This document shows, piece by piece, positions 17,841 to 32,001 of a stretch of 64,000 nt of DNA. Positions within the stretch are counted from its first letter, which is position 1; each line of letters begins with the position of its first letter. The DNA comes from Streptomyces sp. SID12488. GTDB taxonomy: Bacteria > Actinomycetota > Actinomycetes > Streptomycetales > Streptomycetaceae. The translations under genes were made by a program, and so were the position numbers. Below the pieces are notes generated by a model. The model worked only from the letters and a program-made list of their open reading frames with translations. It made no database searches and had not been told where the DNA came from. The stretch covers positions 841,674 through 905,673 of the forward strand of contig NZ_JAAGLT010000001.1 in NCBI RefSeq assembly GCF_010548275.1, written 5' to 3'.

Positions 17841-19631
17841 ATGACCCAGCCACCCCCGGAATACCCCGAGCCCTCCGATCAGCCCCTGTTCCGACCGACG
17901 TACCCCGAGCAGACAGCAGCCCAGCACACAGCCCCACCGACATATCCCGCCCAGCCCACTCCCCCGCACCCACAGACCAGGCACCAACCACCCCGGTACC
18001 CGGACCCCGCCGAGCCCCCCTCGCACCCGGGCACCACCCAACAACCCCGGTACCCAAACCCCGCCGAACCCCCGCCCTACCCGGACTCGGCCCAGCCATC
18101 CGCGTACCCGGGCGCCACCCAGCAACCCCCGTACCGGGTCCCCGCCGAACCCCCGACCTACCCTGGCGCGACCCAGCCCCCTTCGTACTCGGACCCCGCC
18201 CAGCAGCCGACCTCGCCGGGCGCGACCCAGCCATCCGCGTACCCGAACAGCGCCCAGCAACCCCGCTACCCGGGCCCCACCGAACCCCCGCCCTACCCAG
18301 ACGCCACCCAGCCACCCCCGTACCCGAACAGCGCCCAGCCTCCGCCCTACCCGGACTCGGCCACACCACCCCAGCACCCGGGCACCGCCCAGCCCCCGAC
18401 CTACCCCGGCGCGAACCAGCAACCCCAGTACCCGAACGCCGCTCACCCCCCGGCCTACCCGGGCGCGACCCCGAAGCAGCCCCAACCCCAGCCGCCCGCC
18501 TACCCCGGCGCGACCCCCACCCAGCCCCCGCCCCACCCCCAGGCAACCGCCCAGCCCATCCCCCCGCAGTACGCTCCCCCACAGCACCCCCCGACCGCAT
18601 CAACCACACCCGCCTCGCCCTTAACACCCTCCACAGCGAGCCCCACCTCCCCCACGCCTCCGGCGCCCGGCGGCGCCGCCCACCCCCACCACATCTCCAC
18701 CGACCGCGGGCGCGTCCACATCTCCGCCCACCAGCGCCGTACCGACGCCACCGCCGTGGGCAACCTCCTCCTCTACCTCCCGAACTTCCTCTGCAGCCTC
18801 CTTGTCGTCAGCATGTTCTCCCTCTTCTTCGGCGACCTCGCGTTCCTCGTGATCATCGCCTGGCTGCTGAGCGGCGCACTCGTGTTCCACCGGCCCACCG
18901 AAAGCGCCCTCGCGCGCCGTTTGCTCCACCTGCGCCACCCCACTCCACAAGAACGAGCCAAACTCGAACCCGTCTGGCGTGAGGTCACCGCCCGCGCGGG
19001 CGTCGAGGGCCGCAACTACGAGCTCTGGGTCGAGGACAGTGACGGCCTGAACGCGGTCGCCGCCGCCGGCCACATCGTCGGTGTCACGCGCTTCGCCATG
19101 AACGAGCTGCCCAACGGCGAACTCGCCGCCGTGATGGCACACGAGCTGGGCCATCACGTCGGCGGCCACGCCTGGTCCGGTCTCCTCGGCTACTGGTACG
19201 CGCAGCCCGGCCGTCTCGCCTGGCGGTTCCTGCGCGCCTTCTCGGTGATCGTCTTCAAAGTGTCCCGCGCCTTCTCCTGCTTCGGCGTCGGCTTCGTCGT
19301 ACTCGTCCTCGGCGGCATCGCCATGGCGACCGTCAGCACCCTGTACGGCCTGCCCCTGCTGATCCTCGGCGTGCCGTACGCCCTCGCCGCCGTCGGCCGC
19401 CGCGCCGAACTCCGCGCCGACGAGCACGCGGCGGCCCTCGGCTTCGCCCCGATGCTGGCCTCCGTACTCGACAAGCTCCACCAGGAGGAGCAGCGGCAGA
19501 CGGCCGCGCTCGCCGCGCTCAACAACGGCGTGGCACCGGAGGAGAGCCCGCTGAGCAAGCTGCTCTCCTCGCACCCGGACCACCACACCCGGCTGCACCA
19601 CCTCCAGCCGTACCTGCAACAACAGCACTGA
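17841..19631 (+). CDS. M48-family membrane metalloprotease with long Pro/Tyr-rich repeat domain
   Basis: A 596-residue protein. Residues 1-270 are low-complexity repeats of the type QPPxYPGAT/YPNSAQ, rich in Pro and Tyr. Residues about 300-350 hold two membrane segments. The protease core has the zinc motif HELGH (H434, E435, H438) and the third ligand in ELRADEHA (E523), with further membrane segments between them. It is related to HtpX, and a separate htpX lies at 48234. Start ATG 50 nt after the PycTM stop, preceded by GAAGGA. Last gene of the cassette, closed by a strong terminator. Possible roles are to mature, release or clear the membrane effector or SPFH assembly. This is inferred from context only. 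Confidence 0.85.
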   Translation: MTQPPPEYPEPSDQPLFRPTYPEQTAAQHTAPPTYPAQPTPPHPQTRHQPPRYPDPAEPPSHPGTTQQPRYPNPAEPPPYPDSAQPSAYPGATQQPPYRVPAEPPTYPGATQPPSYSDPAQQPTSPGATQPSAYPNSAQQPRYPGPTEPPPYPDATQPPPYPNSAQPPPYPDSATPPQHPGTAQPPTYPGANQQPQYPNAAHPPAYPGATPKQPQPQPPAYPGATPTQPPPHPQATAQPIPPQYAPPQHPPTASTTPASPLTPSTASPTSPTPPAPGGAAHPHHISTDRGRVHISAHQRRTDATAVGNLLLYLPNFLCSLLVVSMFSLFFGDLAFLVIIAWLLSGALVFHRPTESALARRLLHLRHPTPQERAKLEPVWREVTARAGVEGRNYELWVEDSDGLNAVAAAGHIVGVTRFAMNELPNGELAAVMAHELGHHVGGHAWSGLLGYWYAQPGRLAWRFLRAFSVIVFKVSRAFSCFGVGFVVLVLGGIAMATVSTLYGLPLLILGVPYALAAVGRRAELRADEHAAALGFAPMLASVLDKLHQEEQRQTAALAALNNGVAPEESPLSKLLSSHPDHHTRLHHLQPYLQQQH

Positions 19632-19640
19632 GGACACGCC

Positions 19641-19680
19641 GAAGGGCGGTCACCCCCCAACAGGGGTGACCGCCCTTCGT
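19641..19680. terminator. Bidirectional terminator between the cassette and rpoC
   Basis: A perfect 17-bp inverted repeat (arms 19641-19657 and 19664-19680, 6-nt loop) lies between the convergent M48 gene and rpoC. It can end transcription from both sides. Confidence 0.92.
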
Positions 19681-19709
19681 ACTACCGACTAGTGGCTGAC
19701 CACTACCGC

Positions 19710-23609
<3,900 letters not shown>

Positions 23610-23723
23610 TATGCGTCAATCCCTCTCAGGGTTGTAAGTCATGGGGTCTGATACGGGGGTCCTGGGGCCGGCGGGCCTTGTCTCACCTGTTCCAAAGGTG
23701 TTCAAGAGCCCGCCGAACTCCCG

Positions 23724-26700
23724 TCAGACCTCTTCGACGCTGCTCGGCTCACGCCGGGACAGGTCGATGCCGAGTTCCTCCGCCGCGCGGAAGACGTCCT
23801 CGTCGGTGTCACGCATTTCGATGGACATACCGTCACTGGACAGCACCTCCACGTTGAGGCAGAGAGACTGCATCTCCTTGATGAGCACCTTGAAGGACTC
23901 GGGGATGCCGGGCTCGGGGATGTTCTCGCCCTTGACGATGGCCTCGTAGACCTTCACGCGGCCGGTCACGTCGTCGGACTTGATGGTCAGCAGCTCCTGG
24001 AGGGCGTAAGCGGCGCCGTATGCCTCCAGCGCCCACACCTCCATCTCGCCGAATCGCTGGCCACCGAACTGGGCCTTACCACCCAGCGGCTGCTGGGTGA
24101 TCATCGAGTACGGGCCGGTCGAACGGGCGTGGAGCTTGTCGTCGACCAGGTGGTGGAGCTTGAGGATGTACATGTAACCGACGGAGACGGGCTCCGGGAA
24201 CGGCTCGCCGGAGCGGCCGTCGTACAGCGGCGCCTTGCCGGTCGGGAGCACCATGCGCGAACCGTCGCGGTTCGGGAACGTGTGGTTCAGCAGACCGGAC
24301 AGCTCGTCCTCACGCGCACCGTCGAAGACGGGGGTGGCGACGTTGGTGCCGGGGGCGACCACGTCGGCCCCGATGGCCTGGAGACGCTGCGCCCACTCGT
24401 CCGCCAGCCCGGAGACGTCCCAGCCGCGACTGGCGAGCCAGCCGAGGTGGATCTCCAGCACCTGTCCCGGGTTCATTCGGGACGGCACACCCAGCGGGTT
24501 GAGGATGATGTCGACCGGAGTTCCGTCCTCGAGGAACGGCATGTCCTCGATCGGCAGGATCTTCGAGATAACACCCTTGTTGCCGTGGCGGCCGGCGAGC
24601 TTGTCACCGTCCGTGATCTTGCGCTTCTGCGCCACGTAGACCCGAACCAGCTGGTTCACGCCCGGCGGCAGCTCGTCGCCCTCTTCACGGTCGAAGACGC
24701 GGACGCCGATGACCTTGCCGATCTCACCGTGCGGCACCTTCAGCGAGGTGTCGCGCACCTCGCGCGCCTTCTCACCGAAGATCGCGCGGAGCAGGCGCTC
24801 CTCGGGGGTCAGCTCGGTCTCACCCTTGGGCGTGACCTTGCCGACGAGGATGTCACCGGCGACGACCTCGGCACCGATACGGATGATGCCGCGCTCGTCG
24901 AGGTCGGCGAGGACCTCCTCGGAGACGTTCGGGATGTCCCGGGTGATCTCCTCGGGGCCGAGCTTGGTGTCACGGGCGTCGACCTCGTGCTCCTCGATGT
25001 GGATCGAGGAGAGGACGTCGTCCTGGACGAGGCGCTGCGACAGGATGATCGCGTCCTCGTAGTTGTGACCCTCCCACGGCATGAAGGCGACGAGCAGGTT
25101 CTTGCCCAGCGCCATCTCGCCTTCCTGGGTGGCCGGACCGTCGGCGAGCACCTGGTGCTCGACGACCCGGTCGCCCTCGTCCACGACAACCTTCTGGTTG
25201 ACCGAGGTGCCCTGGTTGGAGCGCGAGAACTTCGCGACGCGGTACGTGGTGTACGTGCCGTCGTCGTTGGCGACGGTGACGTAGTCCGCGGAGACCTCCT
25301 GGACCACACCCGCCTTCTCGGCCTTGATGACGTCGCCGGCGTCGACGGCGCAGCGGTACTCCATGCCCGTACCGACGAGGGGAGCCTCGGCGGTGATCAG
25401 CGGCACGGCCTGGCGCATCATGTTCGCGCCCATGAGGGCACGGTTGGCGTCGTCGTGCTCCAGGAAGGGGATCATCGCGGTCGCGACGGACACCATCTGG
25501 CGCGGGGAGACGTCCATGTAGTCGACGTCGTCGCCGGGGATGTAGTCGATCTCGCCGCCACGGCGGCGGACGAGAACGCGGGACTCCTCGAAGCGCATGT
25601 CGTCGGAGAGGATCGCGTTCGCCTGGGCGATGACGAAGCGGTCTTCCTCGTCGGCGGTCAGGTAGTCGACGTCGTCGGTGACGACACCCTCGACGACCTT
25701 GCGGTACGGGGTCTCGACGAACCCGAACGCGTTGACCCGGCCGTAGGAGGCGAGCGAGCCGATCAGACCGATGTTCGGGCCTTCAGGGGTCTCGATCGGA
25801 CACATGCGGCCGTAGTGCGAGGGGTGCACGTCACGGACCTCGAAGCCGGCCCGCTCACGGGAGAGACCACCCGGGCCAAGCGCCGACAGACGGCGCTTGT
25901 GGGTGAGACCCGACAGCGGGTTGTTCTGGTCCATGAACTGCGACAGCTGGCTGGTGCCGAAGAACTCCTTGATGGAGGCGACGACCGGCCGGATGTTGAT
26001 CAGGGTCTGCGGCGTGATCGCCTCGACGTCCTGGGTCGTCATGCGCTCACGGACGACTCGCTCCATACGCGCCAGACCCGTACGGACCTGGTTCTGGATG
26101 AGCTCGCCGACGTTGCGCAGACGACGGTTGCCGAAGTGGTCGATGTCGTCGGTCTCGACGACCATCGACGTGCCGTTGTTGCCAACGGTCTCGGTCTCAC
26201 CGGCGTGCAGCTTCACCAGGTACTTGATCGTCGAGATGATGTCCTCGACGGTCAGCACACCGGCGTCCAGCGGGGCCTCGCCACCCAGCTTCTTGTTGAC
26301 CTTGTAACGGCCGACCTTGGCGAGGTCATAACGCTTCGGGTTGAAGTAGAGGTTCTCCAGAAGCGTCTGCGCGGCCTCACGGGTCGGCGGCTCGCCAGGA
26401 CGGAGCTTGCGGTAGATGTCGAGCAGCGCGTCGTCCTGGCCCTGGGTGTGGTCCTTCTCCAGGGTGGCGCGCATCGACTCGTACTCGCCGAACTCCTCGA
26501 GGATCTGCTCGGTCGTCCAGCCGAGAGCCTTGAGGAGGACGGTGACGGACTGCTTGCGCTTGCGGTCGATGCGGACACCGACCATGTCGCGCTTGTCGAT
26601 CTCCATCTCCAGCCAGGCACCCCGGGAGGGGATCACCTTGGACGCGAAGATGTCCTTGTCGGACGTCTTGTCGATGGAGGAGTCGAAGTAGACACCCGGC

Positions 26701-27206
26701 GAACGGACCAGCTGCGACACGACGACACGCTCGGTGCCGTTGATGACGAAGGTGCCCTTGTTCGTCATGAGCGGGAAATCGCCCATGAAGACCGTCTGGG
26801 ACTTGATCTCGCCGGTCTCGTTGTTGGTGAACTCGGCCGTGACGAAGAGGGGCGCGGAGTACGTGAAGTCACGGTCCTTGCACTCGTCGATCGAGTTCTT
26901 CGGAGGCTCGAAGCGGTGGTCGCGGAACGTCAGGGACATCGACCCTGAGAAGTCCTCGATCGGGGAGATCTCCTCGAAGATCTCCTCCAGACCGGACTTG
27001 GTGGGGACGTCCTGTCCGCTGTCCAGAGCAGCCTCGACACGAGCCTTCCACGCGGCGTTGCCGAGCAGCCAGTCGAAGCTCTCGGTTTGCAGCGCAAGGA
27101 GGTTCGGAACCTCGAGGGGCTCCTTGATTTTTGCAAAAGAGATGCGCAGCGGGGCAGTGCTGGCGCCGTGGTTTGTATTCGCGGAGGCAGTGCGCGAGGC
27201 GGCCAA
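23724..27206 (-). CDS. rpoB: RNA polymerase beta subunit
   Basis: A 1160-residue subunit. I chose the TTG at 27206, which gives an [12 protein letters not shown]-terminus as in other Streptomyces RpoB proteins, with GGAAGGA just upstream. The in-frame ATG at 27236 would add 10 residues and would place that ribosome site inside the gene. The rifampicin cluster (about 25870-25970; [13 protein letters not shown] ... [14 protein letters not shown]) keeps the wild-type Asp, His and Ser, so no rifampicin resistance is indicated. The C-terminal [15 protein letters not shown] and [15 protein letters not shown] motifs are intact. Confidence 0.98.
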   Translation of the reverse strand: MAASRTASANTNHGASTAPLRISFAKIKEPLEVPNLLALQTESFDWLLGNAAWKARVEAALDSGQDVPTKSGLEEIFEEISPIEDFSGSMSLTFRDHRFEPPKNSIDECKDRDFTYSAPLFVTAEFTNNETGEIKSQTVFMGDFPLMTNKGTFVINGTERVVVSQLVRSPGVYFDSSIDKTSDKDIFASKVIPSRGAWLEMEIDKRDMVGVRIDRKRKQSVTVLLKALGWTTEQILEEFGEYESMRATLEKDHTQGQDDALLDIYRKLRPGEPPTREAAQTLLENLYFNPKRYDLAKVGRYKVNKKLGGEAPLDAGVLTVEDIISTIKYLVKLHAGETETVGNNGTSMVVETDDIDHFGNRRLRNVGELIQNQVRTGLARMERVVRERMTTQDVEAITPQTLINIRPVVASIKEFFGTSQLSQFMDQNNPLSGLTHKRRLSALGPGGLSRERAGFEVRDVHPSHYGRMCPIETPEGPNIGLIGSLASYGRVNAFGFVETPYRKVVEGVVTDDVDYLTADEEDRFVIAQANAILSDDMRFEESRVLVRRRGGEIDYIPGDDVDYMDVSPRQMVSVATAMIPFLEHDDANRALMGANMMRQAVPLITAEAPLVGTGMEYRCAVDAGDVIKAEKAGVVQEVSADYVTVANDDGTYTTYRVAKFSRSNQGTSVNQKVVVDEGDRVVEHQVLADGPATQEGEMALGKNLLVAFMPWEGHNYEDAIILSQRLVQDDVLSSIHIEEHEVDARDTKLGPEEITRDIPNVSEEVLADLDERGIIRIGAEVVAGDILVGKVTPKGETELTPEERLLRAIFGEKAREVRDTSLKVPHGEIGKVIGVRVFDREEGDELPPGVNQLVRVYVAQKRKITDGDKLAGRHGNKGVISKILPIEDMPFLEDGTPVDIILNPLGVPSRMNPGQVLEIHLGWLASRGWDVSGLADEWAQRLQAIGADVVAPGTNVATPVFDGAREDELSGLLNHTFPNRDGSRMVLPTGKAPLYDGRSGEPFPEPVSVGYMYILKLHHLVDDKLHARSTGPYSMITQQPLGGKAQFGGQRFGEMEVWALEAYGAAYALQELLTIKSDDVTGRVKVYEAIVKGENIPEPGIPESFKVLIKEMQSLCLNVEVLSSDGMSIEMRDTDEDVFRAAEELGIDLSRREPSSVEEV

Positions 27207-27822
27207 GAGGGGGTCCTTCCGAGGGCTCGGACTCACTACGCGCGTACCGGCCCCTCACAGGGGCACAGAGACAGGCGCTTCACGACCAGCCGGAAAAGGC
27301 CAGGTCGTAGAAGGTCCGATCGTCGGTGCTCAAGCGAGGGCATGCCCCTGGTGACGGGCAGGAGGCAGCTAACAGGCAGCGCAAAGGGTCAGTGTAGCCA
27401 CTAGGCCCACTGATGTCCAGTGCGGGTTTTTGAAGACCCTCGTTGCTCTCAACCCCTGCTGCAAGCCACGCCTCGATGCCACATCGATACTGCCCTCTTC
27501 GCCACCGATCCAACCTCGGATTCGGATCCTTGTGACGACGCGTCCTGAGAATTGCGCGCTCCGTGCGGTTCGTCAAGGCCTCCAAGCCCAAACCCGGTGC
27601 TGCCATCGTCACGTGCGGCACAGCATCAGGGGCGTCCGGAGGCACGACGAAGATCACCTTACTCGCCGTCACCGACCGTGCAAGGCAGCCACGACCCGAC
27701 CCCTCGAACGCCGAAGAGCGACCACCCAGATGGATGATCGCTCTTCACCGCGTCAGCGTTACAGGGCTACCAGAAGCCCTACGTCAGCTGTCACGAGAGC
27801 CCTCGACGGACCCTCAGTGGAG
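27207..27822 (-). other. Long rplL-rpoB intergenic region
   Basis: About 616 nt without a convincing gene. It contains a hairpin at 27713-27746 close to rplL. In bacteria this gap commonly holds an attenuator and RNase III processing site that lower rpoBC relative to rplJL. No tRNA or small conserved ORF was recognised. An rpoB-proximal promoter is possible but not identified. Confidence 0.5.
27713..27746 (-). terminator. Attenuator-like hairpin after rplL
   Basis: Inverted repeat GAAGAGCGA (27713-27721) and TCGCTCTTC (27738-27746), 77-110 nt downstream of rplL. It probably reduces read-through into rpoB. Confidence 0.6.
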
Positions 27823-28206
27823 TTACTTGACCTCGACGCCCGCGCCGGCGGCCTTGAGGGACTCGGCAGCCTTCTCGGCGGCCTCCTTGGTGACCTTCTC
27901 GAGAACGGGCTTCGGGGCGCCGTCCACGAGGTCCTTGGCCTCCTTGAGACCCAGCGAGGTCAGCTCACGCACGACCTTGATGACCTGGATCTTCTTCTCG
28001 CCGGCACCCGTGAGGATGACGTCGAACTCGTCCTGCTCCTCGACGGCCTCAACGGCGGCGGGGCCGGCCGGACCGGCAACGGCGACCGCGGCGGCGGCCG
28101 TGACGTCGAACTTCTCCTCGAAGGCCTTCACGAACTCGGAGAGCTCGATGAGGGTGAGGGTCTCGAACTGCGCGAGCAGCTCTTCCTGGGACAGCTTCGT
28201 CGCCAT
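27823..28206 (-). CDS. rplL: 50S ribosomal protein L7/L12
   Basis: 127 residues. The stalk protein that recruits translation GTPases. N-terminal dimerisation helices ([20 protein letters not shown]), an Ala-rich hinge ([14 protein letters not shown]) and the C-terminal globular domain ([25 protein letters not shown]) are in the standard order. It follows rplJ in the usual rplJL pair. Confidence 0.98.
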   Translation of the reverse strand: MATKLSQEELLAQFETLTLIELSEFVKAFEEKFDVTAAAAVAVAGPAGPAAVEAVEEQDEFDVILTGAGEKKIQVIKVVRELTSLGLKEAKDLVDGAPKPVLEKVTKEAAEKAAESLKAAGAGVEVK

Positions 28207-28316
28207 GATGGGCGATCCTTCCAGTCAATTCGGCAGGTGCCGAGGTAAGTGTCGGCGGGCGTATGTTCGGCCCGCGCCGACCGCCACGTCAGGCGGCGGT
28301 CAAAGTGCGAGCCGAA

Positions 28317-28847
28317 TTACTCGGCACCGCCCTGCTCGGCGAGCTTGACGCGAAGTGCTTCCGCGGTGCGGACGAACTTCGACGGAAGCGCCTGGAAGAG
28401 CGAGGCAGCCTGAGACTGCTTGCCCTTGAAAGCACCTGCCAGCTTGCTGAGCAGAACCTCGCGGGACTCAAGGTCCGCAAGCTTCTTGATCTCGTCGGCG
28501 GACAGCGCCTTACCGTCAAGGACACCGCCCTTGATGACGAGGTTCGGGTTGTCCTTGGCGAAGTCACGAAGACCCTTCGCCGACGTCACCGGGTCACCGG
28601 TGATGAAGGCAACCGCCGTCGGACCGTTGAACAGGTCGTCGAGCGTGGAGATCCCGGCCTCGTTGGCCGCGATCTTGGTCAGCGTGTTCTTCACCACGGC
28701 GTACTGGGCGTCTTCACCGAGCGAACGACGCAGCGTCTTGAGCTGCGCCACGGTGAGACCCCGGTACTCGGTCAGCACAGCGGCGTTCGAGCTACGGAAC
28801 TGGTCCGCGAGCTCGGCTACCGCGGCAGCCTTGTCGGGCCTTGCCAT
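28317..28847 (-). CDS. rplJ: 50S ribosomal protein L10
   Basis: 176 residues. Anchors the L7/L12 stalk to 23S rRNA. It shows the typical [17 protein letters not shown] start, the [13 protein letters not shown] strand and the C-terminal helix that binds L12 dimers. ATG start after GGAGGCC. An L10 leader-like hairpin precedes it. Confidence 0.97.
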   Translation of the reverse strand: MARPDKAAAVAELADQFRSSNAAVLTEYRGLTVAQLKTLRRSLGEDAQYAVVKNTLTKIAANEAGISTLDDLFNGPTAVAFITGDPVTSAKGLRDFAKDNPNLVIKGGVLDGKALSADEIKKLADLESREVLLSKLAGAFKGKQSQAASLFQALPSKFVRTAEALRVKLAEQGGAE

Positions 28848-28904
28848 AAGCGTGGCCTCCTTCCGGGTGATGAGGACCGCTCAGAAGGAGACTGGGAAAA
28901 CGAA

Positions 28905-28931
28905 ACGCCCCGGCGCAGGCGCTCGGGGCGT
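28905..28931 (-). promoter_or_regulatory. L10-leader-type hairpin upstream of rplJ
   Basis: Inverted repeat ACGCCCCG (28905-28912) and CGGGGCGT (28924-28931), 58 nt before the rplJ start. The position and context fit the L10 leader that binds L10(L12)4 for autoregulation. The full fold was not computed. Confidence 0.5.
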
Positions 28932-29140
28932 GAGCTCGACCAACCGAATTCCGTGAGCGGATTTCGTCCGGGAGCACATCCACAGTCACACCTGCGCGGG
29001 TCGTCCGCAGTTCAGCGGATCCTTCGGCCACCAAGTCCCCTTACGAGAACAAGGCAACGACCAGCGGTCTTTGGCTTCTGGACGAGAGTACGTGAGGGCG
29101 TCCCCGTCAAGCAAATCCGCGCCCCCGCCAGGGTCGCGCC

Positions 29141-29222
29141 CAAGGGGCGCGGGGCTGTGTTCGATGTGCGGCTCCGCCGCGTGGGCGCGACCAGCCCCCC
29201 ACCGGGCCCGCAGACAAACGAG
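29141..29222 (-). repeat. Second class of Streptomyces intergenic repeat
   Basis: The stretch from AAGGGGCGCGGGG through CGGCTCCGCCG, GGCGCGACCAGCCCCCCACC and GGGCCCGCAGACAAACGAG resembles a dispersed element that I recall from many Streptomyces intergenic regions. Only one copy is in this window, so the repeat status rests on recognition. Confidence 0.5.
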
Positions 29223-29242
29223 CCGCGCAACCAGCCGAACTC

Positions 29243-30082
29243 CTAGCCGGCCTGCGCACCCTTCATCATCTCCGCCAGGTCGGCGACATCCTTGGCGGCC
29301 GGCGCAGCGATGTTCACCGGCTTGTTGAAGTCGTCGAAGGTGATCGTCAGGTCGAGCGGACCCTTGTCCGCCGCGCCACGCATCCGGAACTGCTTGGTCC
29401 GCTCGTCCGCACCGATCCACATGTCCATCGTGAACTTGTCGATGCCCAGCTTCTCGTACTGCTCAAGGCTCTTCTCGCGCTGCTCGCGGGTCACCTTGCT
29501 CTGGGACTTGAGGGAGTCGCGGAACTGGTCGAGGCTGACCGTGCCCTTGTAGTGGGTGGTCTTGACCCCGTCCACGGTCTCCGTGCCGACCTCCTTCACG
29601 TCCTTGGAGCCGGTGAGGAAGGTGGACTCCTGGGCGGGGTTCTTGTCGGCCTGCCCGGCGGCCCCGAGGGACTCACCGGCGGCGCCCAGCGCGGCCATGT
29701 CGAACTTGATCCAGCTCTTGCCGTCCATCTCCTTGGCAGCTGCCGCGCCCCCGCCTATGAACAGCGCCTTGTCGACTAGACGGATCTCGGCGGTGCCGTC
29801 AGCGCCCTTGTCCAGGGCGGTGATCTTCATGCTCATCGCCACGTCGGGCTTGAGGCGCATCTTTGCCTCGGCCTTGACGCGGCCCTCCTCCGGCATCTTG
29901 CCGGTCATCCGGTAGCTGAGGGAGGTGATGTCCTCCACGTTCTTCGCCGCCTTGGCGACGGCCGCCGCCGGCGTCATCTTCGGCGACTCCTCCGAAGCCC
30001 CCTTGGAACAGGCGACAGCGCCAGTACCGAGAAGCAGTACAGCGAGGCCCACACGTCCTGCACGCACAGAAGAACTACCCAT
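29243..30082 (-). CDS. LolA/LppX-like lipoprotein 1
   Basis: About 279 residues. ATG at 30082 is preferred over 30118, because GGGGGA lies just before it and the signal peptide then begins properly. Signal peptide with lipobox AVAC, so the mature protein would be membrane-anchored through Cys. The rest alternates beta strands ([41 protein letters not shown]), like LolA/LprG-type lipid-binding half barrels. Paralogous in plan to the next lipoprotein gene. Ligand unknown. It lies between rplA and rplJ, a conserved place for lipoproteins in Streptomyces. Confidence 0.8.
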   Translation of the reverse strand: MGSSSVRAGRVGLAVLLLGTGAVACSKGASEESPKMTPAAAVAKAAKNVEDITSLSYRMTGKMPEEGRVKAEAKMRLKPDVAMSMKITALDKGADGTAEIRLVDKALFIGGGAAAAKEMDGKSWIKFDMAALGAAGESLGAAGQADKNPAQESTFLTGSKDVKEVGTETVDGVKTTHYKGTVSLDQFRDSLKSQSKVTREQREKSLEQYEKLGIDKFTMDMWIGADERTKQFRMRGAADKGPLDLTITFDDFNKPVNIAAPAAKDVADLAEMMKGAQAG

Positions 30083-30145
30083 GATTCCCCCAAGGAACAA
30101 AGAACACTGTGAACACACGGTCGATTCACAGAAACGACCGTGAGC

Positions 30146-31054
30146 CTAACCCGGTGGGGCGGACGAAGCCTCTGAATTCCCCAGCAGGTCCTTGAAGTCC
30201 GCGGTGTCCCCGCCCTCCGGCGCCGCCACCGCCGCCTTCACCCCGTACGCGCTGTAGTACGCCGTCGAGGACATCCGTCCGCTCGACAGTTCGCCCCGCT
30301 CGACCTTCTTGACCAGCAGGTTCCGGTCGTTGACCCAGATGTCGACCGTCTCGGTGGCGACGCCGGCCTGGACGAGCTGCTCCTTGAGGGCGGAGTCGGC
30401 GAGGGCGGCCACCTCGACCGCGCCCGAGTAGTGCGTCGTACGTTCCCCGCGCACGGTCTCCGTCCCGGCCCTGCGGACGTCACCGGAGGCCAGCAGGAGC
30501 TTGACCGGCTGGATCGGGGCGGTGTTGCGCAACTGGTCCTTCAGATACGTCCCCGAGCCGCCGGGCAGGTCCGCCAGGTCGTCGTAGTCGTACCTGATCC
30601 AGTGCTTGCCGTGCATCTGGGCGGCGAACTTGTCGCCGACCTTGGCGTAGTAGGCGTCGGGCAGCAGCCGGGCCTCCATGGAGGAACTGTTGAGCGCCCG
30701 CATGGACTCGGCCAGTTCTCCACCGGTGTAGGTGATGCTGAGCCTGCCGACCGGCTCACCGGCCCAGCCGAGGACACCGGCCGTACGCATGGAGAGCAGG
30801 TCGCCCATGACGGAGGAGGAGCTGACCCGGGCGGAACCGGCCAGCTCGGTGGCTTTCTCCACGGCATGCAGCGCGGCGGCCGTACGGGCGTCGAGGCGGG
30901 CCGCGCCGGTCGGCTCGATGTCCTCGTCCTCGGGCCCCCCGGAGAAACTGCACGCCGACATCGCCACGCCCACCGCGACCAGCGCCGCAGTCACCACGAC
31001 CGGCCGGACTCCCCGCCGCAGGCCCCGTACACCCTGTACGCCGCTGTCCGTCAT
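30146..31054 (-). CDS. LolA/LppX-like lipoprotein 2
   Basis: About 302 residues. Start ATG at 31054 with an upstream GAGGGGGG. The signal peptide (VVVTAALVAVGVAMSAC) ends in lipobox MSAC. The mature part has the same beta-strand order as the previous lipoprotein (GRLSITYTGGE, KHWIRYDYDDLADL, RTTHYSGAVEVAALADSALKEQL), which points to an old duplication. 63 nt separate it from the downstream paralogue, so they are likely co-transcribed. Function unknown; lipid or hydrophobic ligand binding is inferred. Confidence 0.8.
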   Translation of the reverse strand: MTDSGVQGVRGLRRGVRPVVVTAALVAVGVAMSACSFSGGPEDEDIEPTGAARLDARTAAALHAVEKATELAGSARVSSSSVMGDLLSMRTAGVLGWAGEPVGRLSITYTGGELAESMRALNSSSMEARLLPDAYYAKVGDKFAAQMHGKHWIRYDYDDLADLPGGSGTYLKDQLRNTAPIQPVKLLLASGDVRRAGTETVRGERTTHYSGAVEVAALADSALKEQLVQAGVATETVDIWVNDRNLLVKKVERGELSSGRMSSTAYYSAYGVKAAVAAPEGGDTADFKDLLGNSEASSAPPG

Positions 31055-31113
31055 CCGGCCCCAACCCCCCTCGCACACCCCGTGATCTTCACGCTAACCC
31101 CTCGGTACGACAA

Positions 31114-31147
31114 CGGGCCCCGCAACCTCGAAAGGTTGCGGGGCCCG
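31114..31147 (-). terminator. rplKA terminator
   Basis: A perfect 15-bp inverted repeat (arms 31114-31128 and 31133-31147, loop CGAA) lies 45 nt after the rplA stop codon and before the lipoprotein genes. Confidence 0.88.
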
Positions 31148-31191
31148 TCGTACGAAACGCGTACGCGCGGCTACCGGGGTGAGCGGGAGGC

Positions 31192-31917
31192 TCAGACGGC
31201 GGCCGGGTCCTCCTCGACGAGGAGGTTGCGGGTGCGGTTGGAGTCGAGCGGAATGCCGGGGCCGATCGTGGTGCTGAGGGCGGCCTTCTTGATGTAGCGG
31301 CCCTTCGCGGCGGACGGCTTCAGACGGAGGATCTCCTCCAGCGCGGCGCCGTAGTTCTCCACCAGCTTGGTGTCGTCGAACGACGTCTTGCCGATGATGA
31401 AGTGCAGGTTCGAGTGCTTGTCGACGCGGAACTCGATCTTGCCGCCCTTGATTTCGGTCACGGCCTTGACCACGTCCGGGGTCACCGTGCCCGTCTTCGG
31501 GTTCGGCATCAGACCACGCGGGCCGAGGACGCGGCCGAGGCGGCCGACCTTGCCCATGAGGTCCGGGGTGGCGACGACGGCGTCGAAGTCCAGACGGCCC
31601 TTCGCCACCTCGTCGATCAGTTCGTCGGAGCCGACGATGTCGGCGCCCGCGGCGAGCGCGGCCTCGGCACGGTCACCGGTCGCGAAGACCAGGACCCGGG
31701 CGGTCTTACCGGTGCCGTGCGGGAGGTTCACGGTGCCACGGACCATCTGGTCGGCCTTGCGCGGGTCGACACCCAGGCGGAAGGCGACCTCGACGGTGCC
31801 GTCGAACTTGCTCGTGGAGGTCTCCTTGGCGAGACGGACGGCCTCGAGCGGGGCGTAGAGCTTGTCCCGGTCGATCTTGGCGTCCGCAGCGCGGAGAGAC
31901 TTGCTGCGCTTGCTCAC
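31192..31917 (-). CDS. rplA: 50S ribosomal protein L1
   Basis: 241 residues. Binds 23S rRNA in the L1 stalk and usually represses its own operon. The GTG at 31917 is chosen because AGGAG lies 6-10 nt upstream and it gives the standard [20 protein letters not shown] start. Earlier in-frame codons add non-conserved residues. [14 protein letters not shown] and the C-terminal [18 protein letters not shown] are typical. Confidence 0.97.
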   Translation of the reverse strand: MSKRSKSLRAADAKIDRDKLYAPLEAVRLAKETSTSKFDGTVEVAFRLGVDPRKADQMVRGTVNLPHGTGKTARVLVFATGDRAEAALAAGADIVGSDELIDEVAKGRLDFDAVVATPDLMGKVGRLGRVLGPRGLMPNPKTGTVTPDVVKAVTEIKGGKIEFRVDKHSNLHFIIGKTSFDDTKLVENYGAALEEILRLKPSAAKGRYIKKAALSTTIGPGIPLDSNRTRNLLVEEDPAAV

Positions 31918-32001
31918 TACTGCTCCTGATGTTGTTCTGAGGAGTCGTGGTACGGACCGAGCAGGTCCTGCCACGCACTACTAAGGCTTACGAGGTGGGG
32001 C

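Noticed and set aside
17841..18660. Pro/Tyr repeats as a separate secreted repeat protein
   Set aside because: They are in frame with, and continuous into, the M48 protease domain, with no internal start signal or signal peptide.
24129..26948. A 939-codon plus-strand open frame opposite rpoB
   Set aside because: Antisense shadow of rpoB; the same reasoning applies.
27207..27236. ATG at 27236 as rpoB start
   Set aside because: The TTG at 27206 has a well-placed GGAAGGA and gives the N-terminus seen in other Streptomyces RpoB proteins.
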